A stretch of DNA of 64,000 nt from positions 43,081,826-43,145,825 of the forward strand of contig NC_059362.1 in NCBI RefSeq assembly GCF_019703515.2, read 5' to 3'. Below, piece after piece: positions 1-12,600 of this stretch (positions are counted from its first letter, which is position 1; every line of letters starts with the position of its first letter). Under the pieces are notes generated by a model. That model saw only the letters and a program-made list of their open reading frames with translations. It made no database searches and had not been told where the DNA came from. This DNA comes from Myxocyprinus asiaticus. Taxonomy: Eukaryota; Chordata; Actinopteri; Cypriniformes; Catostomidae. The position numbers and the translations under genes are program-made.

Positions 1-1388
1 ATACCATAATAATTGCGATCGGGAGCCTGCAAAGACGCAAATTAAACGTCATCACAAGCAGTTTACTTCCACGATTTGGTACAATTGCATTCATATCAGC
101 AGCGAACCATACTGGAGTTCACATGAACCGTACCCCAGACCAAACCCAGGTGCAGTTCGCGGGTGTGCACCCGAGTTCAGAAAACAGCATTCACATTATC
201 CAAACGAACCGAACTTTGACGTCATTCGACCCTGGGTGCGGACCAAAAGTGCTAGTGTGAAAGCACCCTTAATTATCACCAAAATGCAGAATGAGACCTT
301 TTTGTGTGGAGTTCAAAGCGGCACTTGATGCTGGCGTTGACGGTCTGACACGAATCATGAATGCAGCTTCACAATTGCTGCAACAAAGTGGATAGCCACA
401 GTCAACTGGCAGATTAATATTGAGGAGGATTTGAGTTTAAGAGATTTAATGCCCATTGCAATAAATATGCAACCTATGTGGAGACTAGTTCTTTCAATTA
501 GTCAAACTCCCACTTTGGGAAACGTTTAATGTTTAATGTTACTTGAATTGGTGCTATTTTAGTGCATTTCTATCTTTATACTGTGGAGGGCTTTGTTTGG
601 AAAATGTTAATAAAGCATTATATTGTTAAATATTGTTTAGTTTTCTTTCCTAAGATGGAAATAAATGCATTTTGACAGAAAAAGAAGAATATATATTGTG
701 CAAATTTCTATAGTGCACTTTCAAAATCTGCGATTAATCGTGATTAACTACTACAACAAATTATGTGATTAATCGCGATTGAAAATATTAATCGACTGAC
801 AGTGCTAAAAATAAGCAAATAAAAGTCCAATAAATCCAGACAAATTATTGTATTTCTTTTGATGGCGGAACAAATCAGAATTCAAGTCAAGTCATTTTTA
901 TTTGTATAGCGCCTTTCACAACACACATCGTTTCAAAGCAGCTTTACAGGAAATCATGCATTAACAGAAAATGAAACTGTAATATCTATAATGTCTTAGA
1001 ATTAGAATTCTTCACAAACTTCTACTTCGTAAGTTTAAAGGAATGATTCACTTCAAAATTCTGAAAATTCTGTTATTATTAACTCACTCTCAGGGTGTTC
1101 CAAACCTGTATGCTGTAATTTTTTTTAGTGGGAAACAAAAGTAGAATTTGTCTAGAATGGAGATTTTATTGCAAATGCTGTTTTTTTAAACAACAGACAA
1201 AACAGCATAGATTTATAGTACTGGTCAACATATCAGTTACTGGCTATAGTAAAAATTATTTTACTCAACTTTTGGTATCAGTCCAAATGATTTCTATTTC
1301 AGTGCATAATAAAGATGCCTTTTGGTATATGGTGTGGTATGTAGTGTAGTGGTGTGTTTAGTGATGTGCTTGTGTTGTGTATCTCTAG
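1..1388 (+). other. lpin1: lpin1 intron with transposon relics
   Basis: No exon is recognisable here. Bases about 100-275 resemble a diverged fish DNA-transposon end (runs such as GAACCGAACTTTGACGTCA). Bases 720-805 hold repeated AATCG/CGATTAATC blocks typical of hAT-like ends. Bases about 890-1010 match a widespread 'TTTATTTGTATAGCGC...AAAGCAGCTTTACAG' repeat. About 1040-1330 is a degenerate half of the 'TTCACCCAAAAATG' foldback family found several times in the window. The stretch ends in the acceptor ATCTCTAG at 1388. Confidence 0.5.
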
Positions 1389-1740
1389 GATGTGTTTTCC
1401 TATAAGGAGGTGGGTGTTCCCTTAAACAAAATCTTCACTGTCAATCCTAAAGGGGAATTGATCCAGGAACATGCCAAGACCAACATTTCATCGTGAGTAC
1501 GCTTGTGTGATTGTCTGCTCATGTGATAAAAGTGTGATATGAACGAGAGTCTCATCTGTGCTTTACCTGTGCAGGTACGTGCGTCTGGGCGAGGTTGTGG
1601 ATCACGTCTTTCCGCTCCTGAAGCGCAGCAGTTCATGTGATTTCCCCTGCAGTGACACCTTCAGCCAGTTTACCTACTGGAGAGAGCAGCTCCCCCTAGT
1701 GGACGGGCAGATAGAGAGCATGGATAACATCACTCGATGA
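1389..1740 (+). CDS. lpin1: Lipin-1 (phosphatidate phosphatase), last two coding exons, partial
   Basis: Lipin dephosphorylates phosphatidic acid to diacylglycerol at the endoplasmic reticulum, and lipin-1 also acts as a nuclear coactivator (family knowledge). Two exons are visible. Exon 1389-1492 starts after ATCTCTAG, encodes [16 protein letters not shown] and onward, and ends at TC|GTGAGT. Exon 1575-1740 starts after CTGTGCAG, completes the split Ser codon and encodes [18 protein letters not shown] through to a TGA stop. Together they give the last ~89 residues, the tail of the C-LIP domain. The run [13 protein letters not shown] followed by [20 protein letters not shown] matches lipin-1 as I recall it, whereas lipin-2 and -3 differ in this stretch. 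The catalytic DxDxT motif lies in earlier exons outside the window. The tail after [14 protein letters not shown] is not the mammalian one. Confidence 0.9.
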
Positions 1741-3164
1741 ACAGCACACACACTAATACTCGCTATATCCTGTATGGAGACTCGGATAAACTGCACAGAA
1801 AAAAGCAAGTCAAATACAGACATGGTATACAAAGTGGTTAGTTCAGCCAAAAGTCCAAATTAATTTTTTTATCCTGATGTTGTTCCAAACCTGTATGACG
1901 TGAGGGGGAAATTTTGAACAATTTTGGCTATGCTATTTTTTTTCATACTGAAATCAGTGCAAATATTTGCAGATTACACACAATCACATCTGGACCTCAG
2001 GCATAGATGCACTTTCTTTCAAAGAAGTCTTCTCATTTAATTTGTGATGTTTTCATCTATAAGTTTTTGTATAGTTGGATTTTGAGAAGAGGTCAGTGAA
2101 GGATACATTCTTGCTTTTTCTGTTTTGTTTTTTTTTTTTGTTTTTTTTTTGTGTGTGGCAATCACACACACTGTGTTCATAAACTTAAAGCATCTGTCAC
2201 AAAATAATAATTTACTGAAAAACAATCATATCAGAATATTTGCTATATATTTACTATTGTATAGAGGGAGTTTGTTAATATATGCTTCAACAGATAATTT
2301 GTGTTTGTTAGTTAGACTGAATGATGTTACATTTTTCAGAGAAACCAGCAATTCTGTTAGTTCAACATTTGAAAGGGAGAATTATTTTGTACCCATATTT
2401 GCTACTTTTTTGTTTGTGTATTCAATAAGTTATTATTATTATTTCTGTCTATTGATTTTAAATGTGCTGTGGTCGTAAAGATCAACGGTTGTCAACTGGT
2501 TTTGCATCAGAACCCAGATTTTACATTGAACATCAAGCAGCAACCTCACACGGTAACAAAATTGCACAAAAATAAGCAAATATATCCTTACATTTTTTTT
2601 TTTTAAATGTTATAATATTACAATGAACTGCATAATCTCAGTAATGAGCAAAATTATTAACATGACATAGGCTGAATAGGACATTTGACAATTCTGTAAG
2701 TGCACAAACAACCGAAGTGTGATTTACAAACATTGACATAAACAACACATGATATGGGAAGTGTTTTCTCCTCCCTTTTAATAGTTGATATGCCTATTTG
2801 TGTTGCTATTCTAACTATGCACGGTTATATGGTTAGTTGCAGTTTATTATTTGCATTTTGTGTTGTTCGTTTTTTTTCCATTGTTGCATCGCAACCCACC
2901 AGTGAATTTCTCAGATATATAATCTGACCTGTTGTGTGTAGCAGTGATATTCTGATACTCCTGCCTTTTTGTGTAGTTTTCAAACAGCACTTTATGCATT
3001 CAGGTTACTGAGGAAAGATAATAATGTAATGTCATTTGAGATAGTATGTTGTATACATAGTATTTGTGTGTGTGTGTGTGTGTTGATTGAACATTTTAAA
3101 GAGAGACAGACACAGTTTAAAAGTTGATCGAACTAGGTTTTCTGTTTTTGTTGTTTGTTTGTAT

Positions 3165-3200
<36 letters not shown>

Positions 3201-3396
3201 TTTTATTGAAAACTCTTTTCAGTCTTTAGTTCCAAAGAGAGTTACGTTTGTGTTTTTGGATATGTCAGAGGGGTTTCTGCAATTTTTTCCATGAAAGAAC
3301 AGATCAAATCAGTAGATTGGGGGCTCTGATGAGTAATATGATTTTCAGGTGATTTTTGTTTGAAAGTGAAATGTGTTTGTTTTGCTCTTAAATAAA
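1741..3396 (+). other. lpin1: Probable lpin1 3'UTR
   Basis: AT-rich non-coding sequence following the lpin1 stop. It has poly-T tracts and GT microsatellites (about 3068-3082 and 3169-3197) and no inserted gene. A canonical AATAAA at 3391-3396 is a plausible 3' end. The extent is inferred; no transcript evidence is available. Confidence 0.45.
3391..3396 (+). terminator. lpin1: Candidate lpin1 polyadenylation signal AATAAA
   Basis: AATAAA lies within CTTAAATAAAACTT about 1.65 kb after the lpin1 stop, followed by T/G-rich sequence. Other AT-rich matches in the region cannot be excluded. Confidence 0.35.
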
Positions 3397-3998
3397 ACTT
3401 AATGATTCAAACGTGTAAAACTGCAGCAGGAAATCCATTGTGTCAGTTTGACTTATCATTTCATTCATCTATTGATGTTAGATTAATAGAGTTTTGGACT
3501 GTAAATTGAATTTTTCTGCTTTTCAGTGTGTCCAGGTGCTGATTTTTTATTGATTTATTTATTTATTTTATCAGTGGGCAATTTAAGTAGGTATAGTTTT
3601 AGGTATTTTATCAAATAGATAAGTTGATTATTATAAGATCAGAATGAATTAATAAAAGAAAGTGGCAACTTATTGTACACTAGCTCTACCGACTGTTTTA
3701 TTTAGCATTTTCCATACTTCCATGTCCCATTTTATATTATTTTATAGTTTTGATGACTTTACTATCATTTTGAAACATAAAAAATAGTAATAATAAGCAA
3801 ACTTTTTTCTAATGAATATCATAACTTTCTAATATTTTAAGATTAATATTTATCGTAATATTTTATGTTTTTTCCCCATGCAGTTAGTTTGTTTTATCAA
3901 AGCTCTTTTGAATGTGATAATCTGTGACACAGATTGTTTAAAGTTGAAGATTTTTGGGGGTAACAGGGAGAGGGTCCCTGCAGACTGTAGCGCGATGA

Positions 3999-4158
3999 CC
4001 AGGGCCGTAGCTAGTGGGGTGAAAGGTGGTAACGATTCTAGGGACCCAAAGATCCAAGGGGCCCCACAACAAATTCTAAACTGTATTTTTTTAATAGGAA
4101 AGGGGCCCAGAGCAATATATAGTCAGGGGACCCAAAATGACCTTGCTACGGCCCTGGT
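3999..4158. mobile_element. Short inverted-terminus DNA element (CCAGGGCCGTAG family)
   Basis: The ends are inverted: CCAGGGCCGTAGCTA on the left and CTACGGCCCTGG on the right, enclosing about 135 bp with no coding capacity. Elements with related ends occur at 23499-23618 and 23977-24646. Interpreted as a non-autonomous DNA transposon; the superfamily is not determined. Confidence 0.55.
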
Positions 4159-4548
4159 GAAAACTAGTGGATCTAATCCTCTGCGTAGTGGATTTTGGTG
4201 ACGTAGTGCAGGTTTTTATGCGTTACACTGAGTAGTATTACTTAGTATTAAAGTTTTACACCGAGACCTTTCTTTAATACATCTTAGCTTTTGAAATGGT
4301 GATAACCATGTTTTTCTCTTTACCACATAAAAAACTGCAGGCCTTTAAATTAAGCAATATGACACTTTAATCTGCAGAGTCTTTTGCATTTTCTGTGCAC
4401 AATACAGACATGATAGAGCAGCGCACTTAACTTTGAAGCGAGTAGCATGATCAAACTATTTATTTAATGAAATCGCAGCCCTTTGCGGTTTAATAATCGC
4501 ACAAGGTCATATCATGATTTCGATGTTATTTCGATTAATTGTGCAGCC

Positions 4549-4551
<3 letters not shown>

Positions 4552-4617
<66 letters not shown>
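4552..4617. repeat. (TA)n microsatellite, ~33 units
   Basis: Uninterrupted TA dinucleotides directly follow a hAT-like end (ATTAATTGTGCAGCCCTAA). Confidence 0.95.
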
Positions 4618-4622
<5 letters not shown>

Positions 4623-4800
4623 GTGGGGGACTCGAGTTACATGACTTGACTCGAGTCTGACTCCAGTGGCAAATTTAAGGACTTGTGACTTGCTTGACTA
4701 AATGAAGAAAATGACTTGACTTGACTTTGACTTGAGAACTAGCGACTCAAGACTTGACTTGACTTGAACTGCATGACTCGACAATGACTTGAATGTTTTT
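4618..4800. repeat. GACTCGAGT/ACTTG-rich interspersed repeat
   Basis: Begins AGGTGGGGGACTCGAGT and continues with many TGACTTGACT units. It resembles a common fish interspersed repeat end. No open frame. Confidence 0.45.
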
Positions 4801-4848
4801 TATTATTATTATTTTCAGTAACTTATTATAAAGAGTAATAAAATGTGT

Positions 4849-5215
4849 TTAAAAAAATATTGCGACATCAATTAATTCAAATGCAAAAATGTAAGCAGGC
4901 CAGCACCACTTTAGAGACTCTGATGTACTTATCCTCTTGTTTAGTTGTACATCTGGACTTCCACATCTCTTTCTGTCCTTGTTAGAGCCAGTTGTCCTTT
5001 GTCTTTGAAGACTGTAGTGTACACCTTTGTATGAAATCTTCAGTTTTTTTTTTGGCAATTTCAAGCATTGTATAGCCTTCATTCCTCAAAACAATGACTG
5101 ACTGATGAGTTTCTAGAGAAAGCTGTTCCTTTTTTGCCATTTTTGACCTAATATTGACCTTAAGATATGCCAGTCTATTGCATAAAACAAACACAAAGAC
5201 AATATTAAGCTTCAT
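4849..5215 (-). pseudogene. Tc1-like transposase, N-terminal fragment (frameshifted)
   Basis: Starting at 5215, one minus-strand frame gives MAKKEQLSLETHQSVIVLRN and an EGYTMLEIAKK helix. A second, overlapping frame then carries LKISYKGVHYSLQR and NKDRKRCGSPDV. Together these match the paired helix-turn-helix DNA-binding region and linker of fish Tc1 transposases. The frame change in the lysine run (A-rich) and the absence of any DDE catalytic part mark it as a dead fragment. The DNA just upstream also resembles the 5' part of that Tc1 family. Confidence 0.75.
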
Positions 5216-6429
5216 TTAACGAACCAAATAGCTTTCAGCTGTGTTTGATATAATGGCAAGTGATTTTCCAGTACCAAATTAGCAATTTAGCATGATTACT
5301 CAAGGATAAGGTGTTGGAGTGCTGTTTTTTAGCACTACAGTAATAACACAAAACATTAAAATATGAATAGGCATGCGCATTAAAAAATCCACCACGTCAC
5401 TAAAATCCACTACCCAGAGGACTAGATCCCATAGAAATCTAAACATAGATACCTTATTAGCAGCTATTTCTATGGACCATGTTACGTCGGCGCGTCCACC
5501 ATTGGATAGTTCAAGAGCCATCCGTCAACACATGAATGTAAATTGACAGATATGGACTGCAAAAGTCTATTGTCTTTTCTAGCCATCTTTCAGGTTATTT
5601 GATTTTCCATAAACATTGGATAATATTTTAGATGATATAAAAATCCTGACTTCACTTCTAAAACAGTGTTCCCCCGTAGCAAATTGCAAATAAAGTCCTT
5701 TACAAATGAATATACTGTATCATCACAATCATACTGAAAATTAGCACCCAGTCAGTTTATTACATGATGAAATGTTTCCACACAAAAGCAGTTTATTCAG
5801 AGGTCTGAGGCTTCTTCTCCATTCATTTACATTCAAACAGCTCTCCTTTTTGACCGTTCCAAGATGGCGCCGCGGTGGACGTATCCATATGAGCCGAATG
5901 AGGCATCTAGGTATATATATATATATGATTAGATCCACTGTGTCAACGCGCTACAGTCTGCAGCGAGGAGTAGGCTACTTGGTTACAGTCTTTACACAAT
6001 TATTTTGGATAGAATTTTGTAATTTATTAATACAGATTTGCTTTTGGATTTCTCAATAGGCCTGTGTGTTGTTTGGTTTTTATAGCATCAGCAAAACAAA
6101 AAAGAATTAGTATTTTATTATGAACCTTTTATTTCTGTTTGCCAAATTTCACATACACCGAAGTAAATTCAGTAATCAAAAGCCCTTATACAGAGCAATA
6201 CATCCAAACCATTTCACCTTCAAAGAACACCAAAGATCTTAAGACTGTAAATTTGCTCTACCTCTTTAAATTATTCTGTGCTTTTATACCTGGTGCATTT
6301 ATTTTTTCTTTTCTTTTCTAATGTAAATTATTTAAGTCTGTAAACTTGCACTTTTTATGTAAGATTTTTGTTTATATCCTGACATTTAAATAATAATTAT
6401 AATAATAATAATAAAAAATAAATTTTAAA

Positions 6430-6600
6430 AAAAGTAGGTAGCCTACTTGGTAACGGGCGGCACGACGGAGGTGTTCCCGCAGTGCGCGCGCTCATTGGCT
6501 GTCTCGTGAGCGTCAGGTCTGTGCGTCTGTCTGTTTGAGATTCAGTTTGATCGGACGTCCGTTCAGCGGAGGGCGAAGAACACCTGCTTCTGCATCGGAC
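6430..6600 (+). promoter_or_regulatory. gnpat: gnpat CpG-rich promoter and 5'UTR
   Basis: GC- and CpG-rich against an AT-rich background (GGGCGGCACGACGG, GTGCGCGCGCTC), with an inverted CCAAT box (CATTGGCTG, about 6493-6501) some 100 bp before the ATG and no TATA box. This is typical of a housekeeping CpG-island promoter. The transcription start is not resolved; transcription probably begins between the CCAAT box and the ATG. Confidence 0.6.
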
Positions 6601-6612
6601 ATGGAGCGAGCG
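6601..6612 (+). CDS. gnpat: gnpat exon 1 (four codons, MERA)
   Basis: ATGGAGCGAGCG is followed directly by the strong donor GTAAGA. A tiny first coding exon in phase 0 joins in frame to the exon at 8425. No other ATG with suitable phase lies near the CpG promoter. The start is inferred from context rather than from an N-terminal match, because GNPAT N-termini are poorly conserved. Confidence 0.75.
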
Positions 6613-9600
6613 GTAAGAACAAAAGTCTGTCTATTCTTTAGTTTATAATTATTATTATTTTGTTCCTGACGGGCATTGTAAGTTTTGTTGCGTCGCATAG
6701 CTCGCTTGCAGTGTAAAAACACGGTGTGAAAAGTGTTTTTGTTTCGCTTTCATTATTGTAAAATACGTCAAATTAATTAATTATAAATGCAGAAGAATAG
6801 TCGCCGTTTTGAACGGAGCGCAACGCAACGGAACGGAACGATGATGTCTTGAGATGCGTTAAATCACACTATTATAACGCAACGGGGAAAACGCATGTGT
6901 ATGTAGACCAAGTTAAAAGTGTTTTTGTTTTGCTTTCATTATTGTAAAATACATCAAATTAATTAATTATAAACGCAGAAGAATAGTCGCCGTTTTGAAC
7001 GGAGCGGAACGGAACGGAACGGAACGATGATGTCTTGAGATGCGTTAAATCACACTATTATAACGCAACGGGGAAAACGCATGTGTATGTAGACCAAGTT
7101 AAAAGTGTTTTTGTTTCGCTTTCATTATTGTAAAATACATCAAATTAATTAATTATAAACGCAGAAGAATAGTTGCCGTTTTGAACGGAGCGGAACGGAA
7201 CGATGATGTCTTGAGATGCATTAAATCACACTATTATAACGCAACGGGGAAAACGCTTGTGTATATAGACCAAGTTAAAAGTGTTTTTGTTTTGCTTTCA
7301 TTGTTGGAAAACATGGAAAGTGAATTAATGATATAAACAGCACAACACTATGTTTTGTCGGTTTGTTCAGACACATTTATCTTCAATATTAGAAGAAAAA
7401 TTTTTTTTTTGACTGTACCATTCTGCAGTGATGTTATGAGAAAATACCATTTCATATAGACCTATTCCATGGTGCTGAATGATTCCCATATTTATTTTTC
7501 AAGATATTTACATACACTCAAATCTATCATGTTATTGCATGTCTAAAAACATGGTAGTACCACAGAACGTTTTGGTAATTTATTGTAAGTGTTAACTGGA
7601 TTTGTTTTTATATAAGTTCTTTATGTCTTTCCCCACATATTTGTTTTAGTCACATTGATAAAGTATAAAATAACTTTTTGTTGCACTCTCAAGGCAGACC
7701 AAAATTCAAGCACCCCTTTAGGTGTGAATCTCACAAAACCCGTCAAGAACATTTCTGGCTCATATTTCACAGCCCAAAATGTTATTTTCAAATCTGTAAT
7801 GCGAAATAAGAAACTTCTGGAATACAGCAATGTGGATATAATGAGAATCACCATTAAGAATAATGAGAATTGCAAAAAATAAATAAATAAATAAATAAAA
7901 TAAAATCCTGAAAATAGGCTTCATTTTCCTTATGCTCATTTGTTATTATTGTCATTGATTTTGGGGTGAGATTTGACATGTTTTCATAGCCTAAAATTCA
8001 TTCTTACAAACCCTAAATGAATCTCAATCATTGTATTGGTCATTATCTCTGCTTTTTATATAGAGCCGGAAGTCTAATTCGACATGGGTTCATTCTGGAA
8101 TTTCCTATGGGTTTATATAATGGGGTTTTCCAATTTATGAGTAAAATAAGGTCTGTGACCTTACATGACTACATGTCTTGACAATACTTGGACACAGGGG
8201 CGGACTGGCCATAGGGAGAACTGGGACTTTTACCGGTGGGCCAGCTGCGAAACGCCGAATTCCCCCCCCCCCAGAGGGAACCCATGGCTCAAAAATGCTA
8301 ATGTTCTTCCCGGTTTTTGGACTATAACCTGAACAGCTCTATTACTACTTGATGTACGAAAAATGTAGATTTCTTCCTTAATGAAAATGTCAGATTTAGA
8401 AATAATATGTTCTATGTGTTTAAGAGTGCTGAGGCGTTGGAGGCAGAACCTGATGGCTTCTTTGACATTCTGGAGGAGAGGCGGCAGGGCAGTGATATTA
8501 GCCACGCCCTTCGGACCTTTAACCCCCAGCCCTATCGTGGGGCCGCACCCACTTCAGCTAGTGCTCTCAACAGGATGGTGCTGGAATCACAGCACCTGAG
8601 CTACATCATACAGGAGGTGAGAGAAAAAGAGAGAGAGAGAGAGATGGATACATTAATACCAGCATTTTTCACTCTCTCACTCTCACACACAGATCACGCT
8701 TGAGAGTGATGAACCTCGTGAGGTGCTTCTAAAAGAGGCGTCTGCGATTCTGGACGAGATGAGTCAGAACCTTCAGCTGGGCTTCATTCGACTGCTGGGA
8801 TTCATACTGAGCAAAGTGTTTAAGAGTGTGTTTCGCTCTATACATGTCAATGAGGATGGACTTACACAGGTCAGTGAAAGGTCTTTTAATAAGTTAAGAC
8901 AGAATTGTTAATCATGCTTAAATCCACCGTAATACACTGGTGTCAGAAATATATATTTTTTTTTTTTTGCAAAAAAAGAAAATAATTCGTACAGCCGTTT
9001 CTGTGAAAGGTTGTACAGAAAACATTGAAACAATAGTGGAAATGGGAATAGGGTTTGTGATCAGAATTTCTGTCCTCAGCTGCGGCAGGCCATTCAGGAG
9101 TATCCCGTTATCCTGATGCCCAATCACAGGAGCTATGTGGACTTCCTCGTTCTGTCGTACATCATGTTCACCTATGACCTCTCTATTCCTGTCATTGCAG
9201 CTGGAATTCGCAAGTATCCGCTAGATTTTTTTTCATGCTTGGATGTGCAAAAATCTCACAATCACTAATTTTTCAGACATATTTTGCTTGTACATGTACA
9301 TTTTTAATTTAAAGATGGCCATAAGTTCACACTTGTATTCAAGCTTTGGTACTAAATTAATCGTCTACTTCTTTCTAAATCTGTCCATCTTTATTCCTCC
9401 CATAGCTCTGATGGGGATGAAGCTGATTGGTGAGATTCTTCGGAGGGCGGGAGCGTTCTTTATCCGTCGTGCTGTTCGCTCAGACAAACTTTACTGGGCC
9501 GTGCTGTCTGAATATGTCAGAACAATTGTCCGAGTGAGAATTTACTCCACTTTTTATTATCAGAATTTCCTTTTGTATGATTAATTCAATTTATGAGTTG

Positions 9601-12600
9601 ATTTGAATATTTTTTAGCTCTAATAATACTACTAATAATAGCATATTTGCAAATAGAAAATCTTTTTCATTGTACTACTGAAACTTTATTTAGCCACAGA
9701 GAATGAACTCTTGAAACTGTCAAAAACAGTAGCTGCTTTTTTGCAGACAGGTTTTGCACCTGTAGAGTTTTATGTTGAAGGATGGAGGAGTCGAACACAG
9801 AAATCTCTTATACCAAAACTTGGTAAGATAGTACCCTAAAGTCAGTATGAATGCAAAATTCACCAATGCATGTTATTCTAAAGAAATATTATTATTTTTT
9901 TTGTCTTAATAATTTTTCATCAAAATGTGATAACTTGCTCTGCCTCTAAAACGACTTTTTGGCTGTCACCTAAGCCACGTGGGCTATTGGTTAATGTTAA
10001 CTAGGGATGGGAATCGTAAGAAATGTAACCATTCCGGTTCCAGTTCTGATTCCTCTTAACAATTCCGGTTCCTTAACGGTTCCAGTAATTCTTTTAGTAC
10101 TTTTGAGGAAGAATTATTTGATGAGATTACATATATTCTCATCATTACATGAGAAATGCAATTCTTATTGTATTTACTACCCTCATCAGTCTTTTGCAAA
10201 ATGATGAGATCATTTCAGATTTCTACAGGGCAGATATAACAAATCAGAAATACATTTAATACAATTCTTTTAAAAGGTGTGTTTGCAGACTTTTTTTTAG
10301 TTTTTTTTTAGACATTAATACAATCCAATAATTGATCCTTACAATATTTAAAAGAAAAAATCTAAACAAACAAGAAACGTGAACACATAATTTATTCTTT
10401 TATAAAATTCCACTTCTTACAACAAAACTTGTGTATCTTTAATTATGTTCATTCGTTACATTTATATAGTGCTTTTGTAGACACTCAAATTGCTTTACAT
10501 ACTATAGAGGAATCTCCTCAACCACCACCAGTGTGCAGCATCCACTTGGATGATTTGACGGCAGCCAAAGTGCGCACCACACACCAGCTTATTGGTGGCG
10601 AGTAGAGTACAGCGATGTAGCCAATTCATACATACTGTATAGGGGATTATTAGGAAGCTATGATGGATAGAGGCCAATGGGCAAATTTGGCCAGGACGCC
10701 GGGTTACACCCCTACTCTTACGAGAAGTGCCCTGGGATTTTTAATGACCACAGAGTGTCAAGACCTTGGTTTAACATCTCATCTGAATGACTTTGTTACA
10801 GTATAGGGTTCCCATCACTATACTGGGGCATTAGGACCCACACAGACCTCAGGGTGAGCACCCCCTGCTGGCCTCACTAACACCTCTTCCAGCAGCAACC
10901 CTAGTTTTCCCCAGGAGGTCTCCCATCCAGGTACTAGCCAGGCTTTACCTTGCTTAGCTTCAGTGGGTTACCAGGCCAGAGCAGCAGGGTGAATTGCTGC
11001 AATTATGCATTGTCATATGAACAACCAGTCAGTAACTGTACTGCTTCATTAAAGTCTCACATGTCTGAAGGAACATTACATAGCACTAAAAGTTCCTAGA
11101 CTGTTTAGACATTATGCAGCCTAATGTTGTACTTCAGGCTTGTGAAACTTAAAAAGTTCTTATTTCATTTCGAGTTGGACATTCATATCTTGTGTATCAG
11201 TATAAGATTAATACTTTACCGGACTATACCAGAAGCACTGTATGTTTCGCGCTGTAGATTCAAAAGAACCGGCTCATTAGAATCATTCTTTCAGGAATCG
11301 GACTATACCGGATGCGCCAATACACTGGTGGCTCTGTGTGTTTTACCCTGTAGACCGAATAGAGGGCAGCGCTGCTGTAGAAATGTGCTGCTGAAAACTC
11401 AAGAGTATTTTAGTACAGTGTTCTATATGCATCGGCGGGAAATGCACATAGGGGAACCATTAATGGAAGGGAAAGTCATGAAAATCATAAGATTCTGGTA
11501 TTTTTTATAAAGAATGGAACTGGTTCTGAACAAGAACTGGTTCACGATTCCCATCCCTAATGTTAATCAATTAACATATAGCTATTTAGGTATTTAAGGC
11601 AGTAATTTAATGGTGATTAACGTTGATTTAATAAAGGTTACGATGAGGAGTGTACCCCTTTACAATCTACTGCAAACTTGCCTTGTATGAAACACCCACT
11701 TTTCAAGTTCCAATCAGTTTTCATTGGATTGAAGTTCTGCCTAAATTTTTTTTTCATGTGGAATATTTTGTTCTGTTTGGAAGTACTTAAAGTGTAAAAG
11801 TTTATTGGGTTGCAAATGGTGTATCAGGTTGACTGTAAAGGCTAAATTTGATGCTTGTTCAGAAGAGTCATAAATGTGGGGTTCTGCAGGGGCCTGTTCT
11901 GGGTCCTTTGCTGTTCTCTCAGCTCAGTTCTGATTGGATCCTCACAGGAATGATGGAAATGGTATTGGAGCCTTTTTTTAAAGGAGAAGTGTTTGATATC
12001 AGTCTAGTCCCCATCAGCATCAGTTACGACCGTGTGCTGGAGGAGTCGATCCTCGCTAAGGAGCTGCTGGGGTTTCCCAAACCTAAGGAGACCACTTGGG
12101 TACAGTTCAAACTCTTTCATTACAGAACAAAATATGAATAAATTATACCTGATAACCTTGACTTACTCTTGCTTGTTGTGAATATGCAGGGTTTGCTGAA
12201 GGCCTGGACGGTGCTGAAGGAAGATTACGGCTGCATGCATGTGTGCTTTGGCAACCCTGTGTCTGTAAGAGACCTGGTGAAGGGAAAGATGAACTGCAAA
12301 CAGTACAATCTTGTGCCCAGGTAATACACACAGACTTAACTAGTTCTGAAATTTGCCCAGGAATCAGTAAAAGCTACAATCACTGAATTGAACTACACAG
12401 GCAGTTTCAGTTCTCAGCCAAATAATCAGTGTTGGAGTAACCATATTGAAACTGTTACTTGCTACTAAAAGCTGAAAAACTAGCAGTGTTCATTTTTTAC
12501 ACAGATTTTTGTTTGTCATAGTTTTAGTGGTCGACCGATATGGGTTTTTCAATGGCCGATACAAAACCAATATCTAGACAGCAGGATGGCCAATGGCTGA

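Larger units (their letters stand above)
4164..5436. repeat. Separated inverted repeat pair (4164-4212 and 5387-5436)
   Basis: The 4164-4212 segment (ATCTAATCCTCTGCGTAGTG...) reappears reverse-complemented at 5387-5436 (CACTACCCAGAGGACTAGAT) with few mismatches. Between them lie a TA microsatellite, an ACTTG-rich repeat and a Tc1 pseudogene. These may be the ends of one composite element, or two relics in opposite orientation. Confidence 0.45.

Noticed and set aside
10860..10995. 5S rRNA gene on the minus strand
   Set aside because: Only part of 5S is recognisable, diverged and fused to SINE3 body sequence; it is a SINE head.
11124..11510. 128-codon open frame in gnpat intron 6
   Set aside because: It lies inside the hAT element, has no recognisable domain and no splice support.
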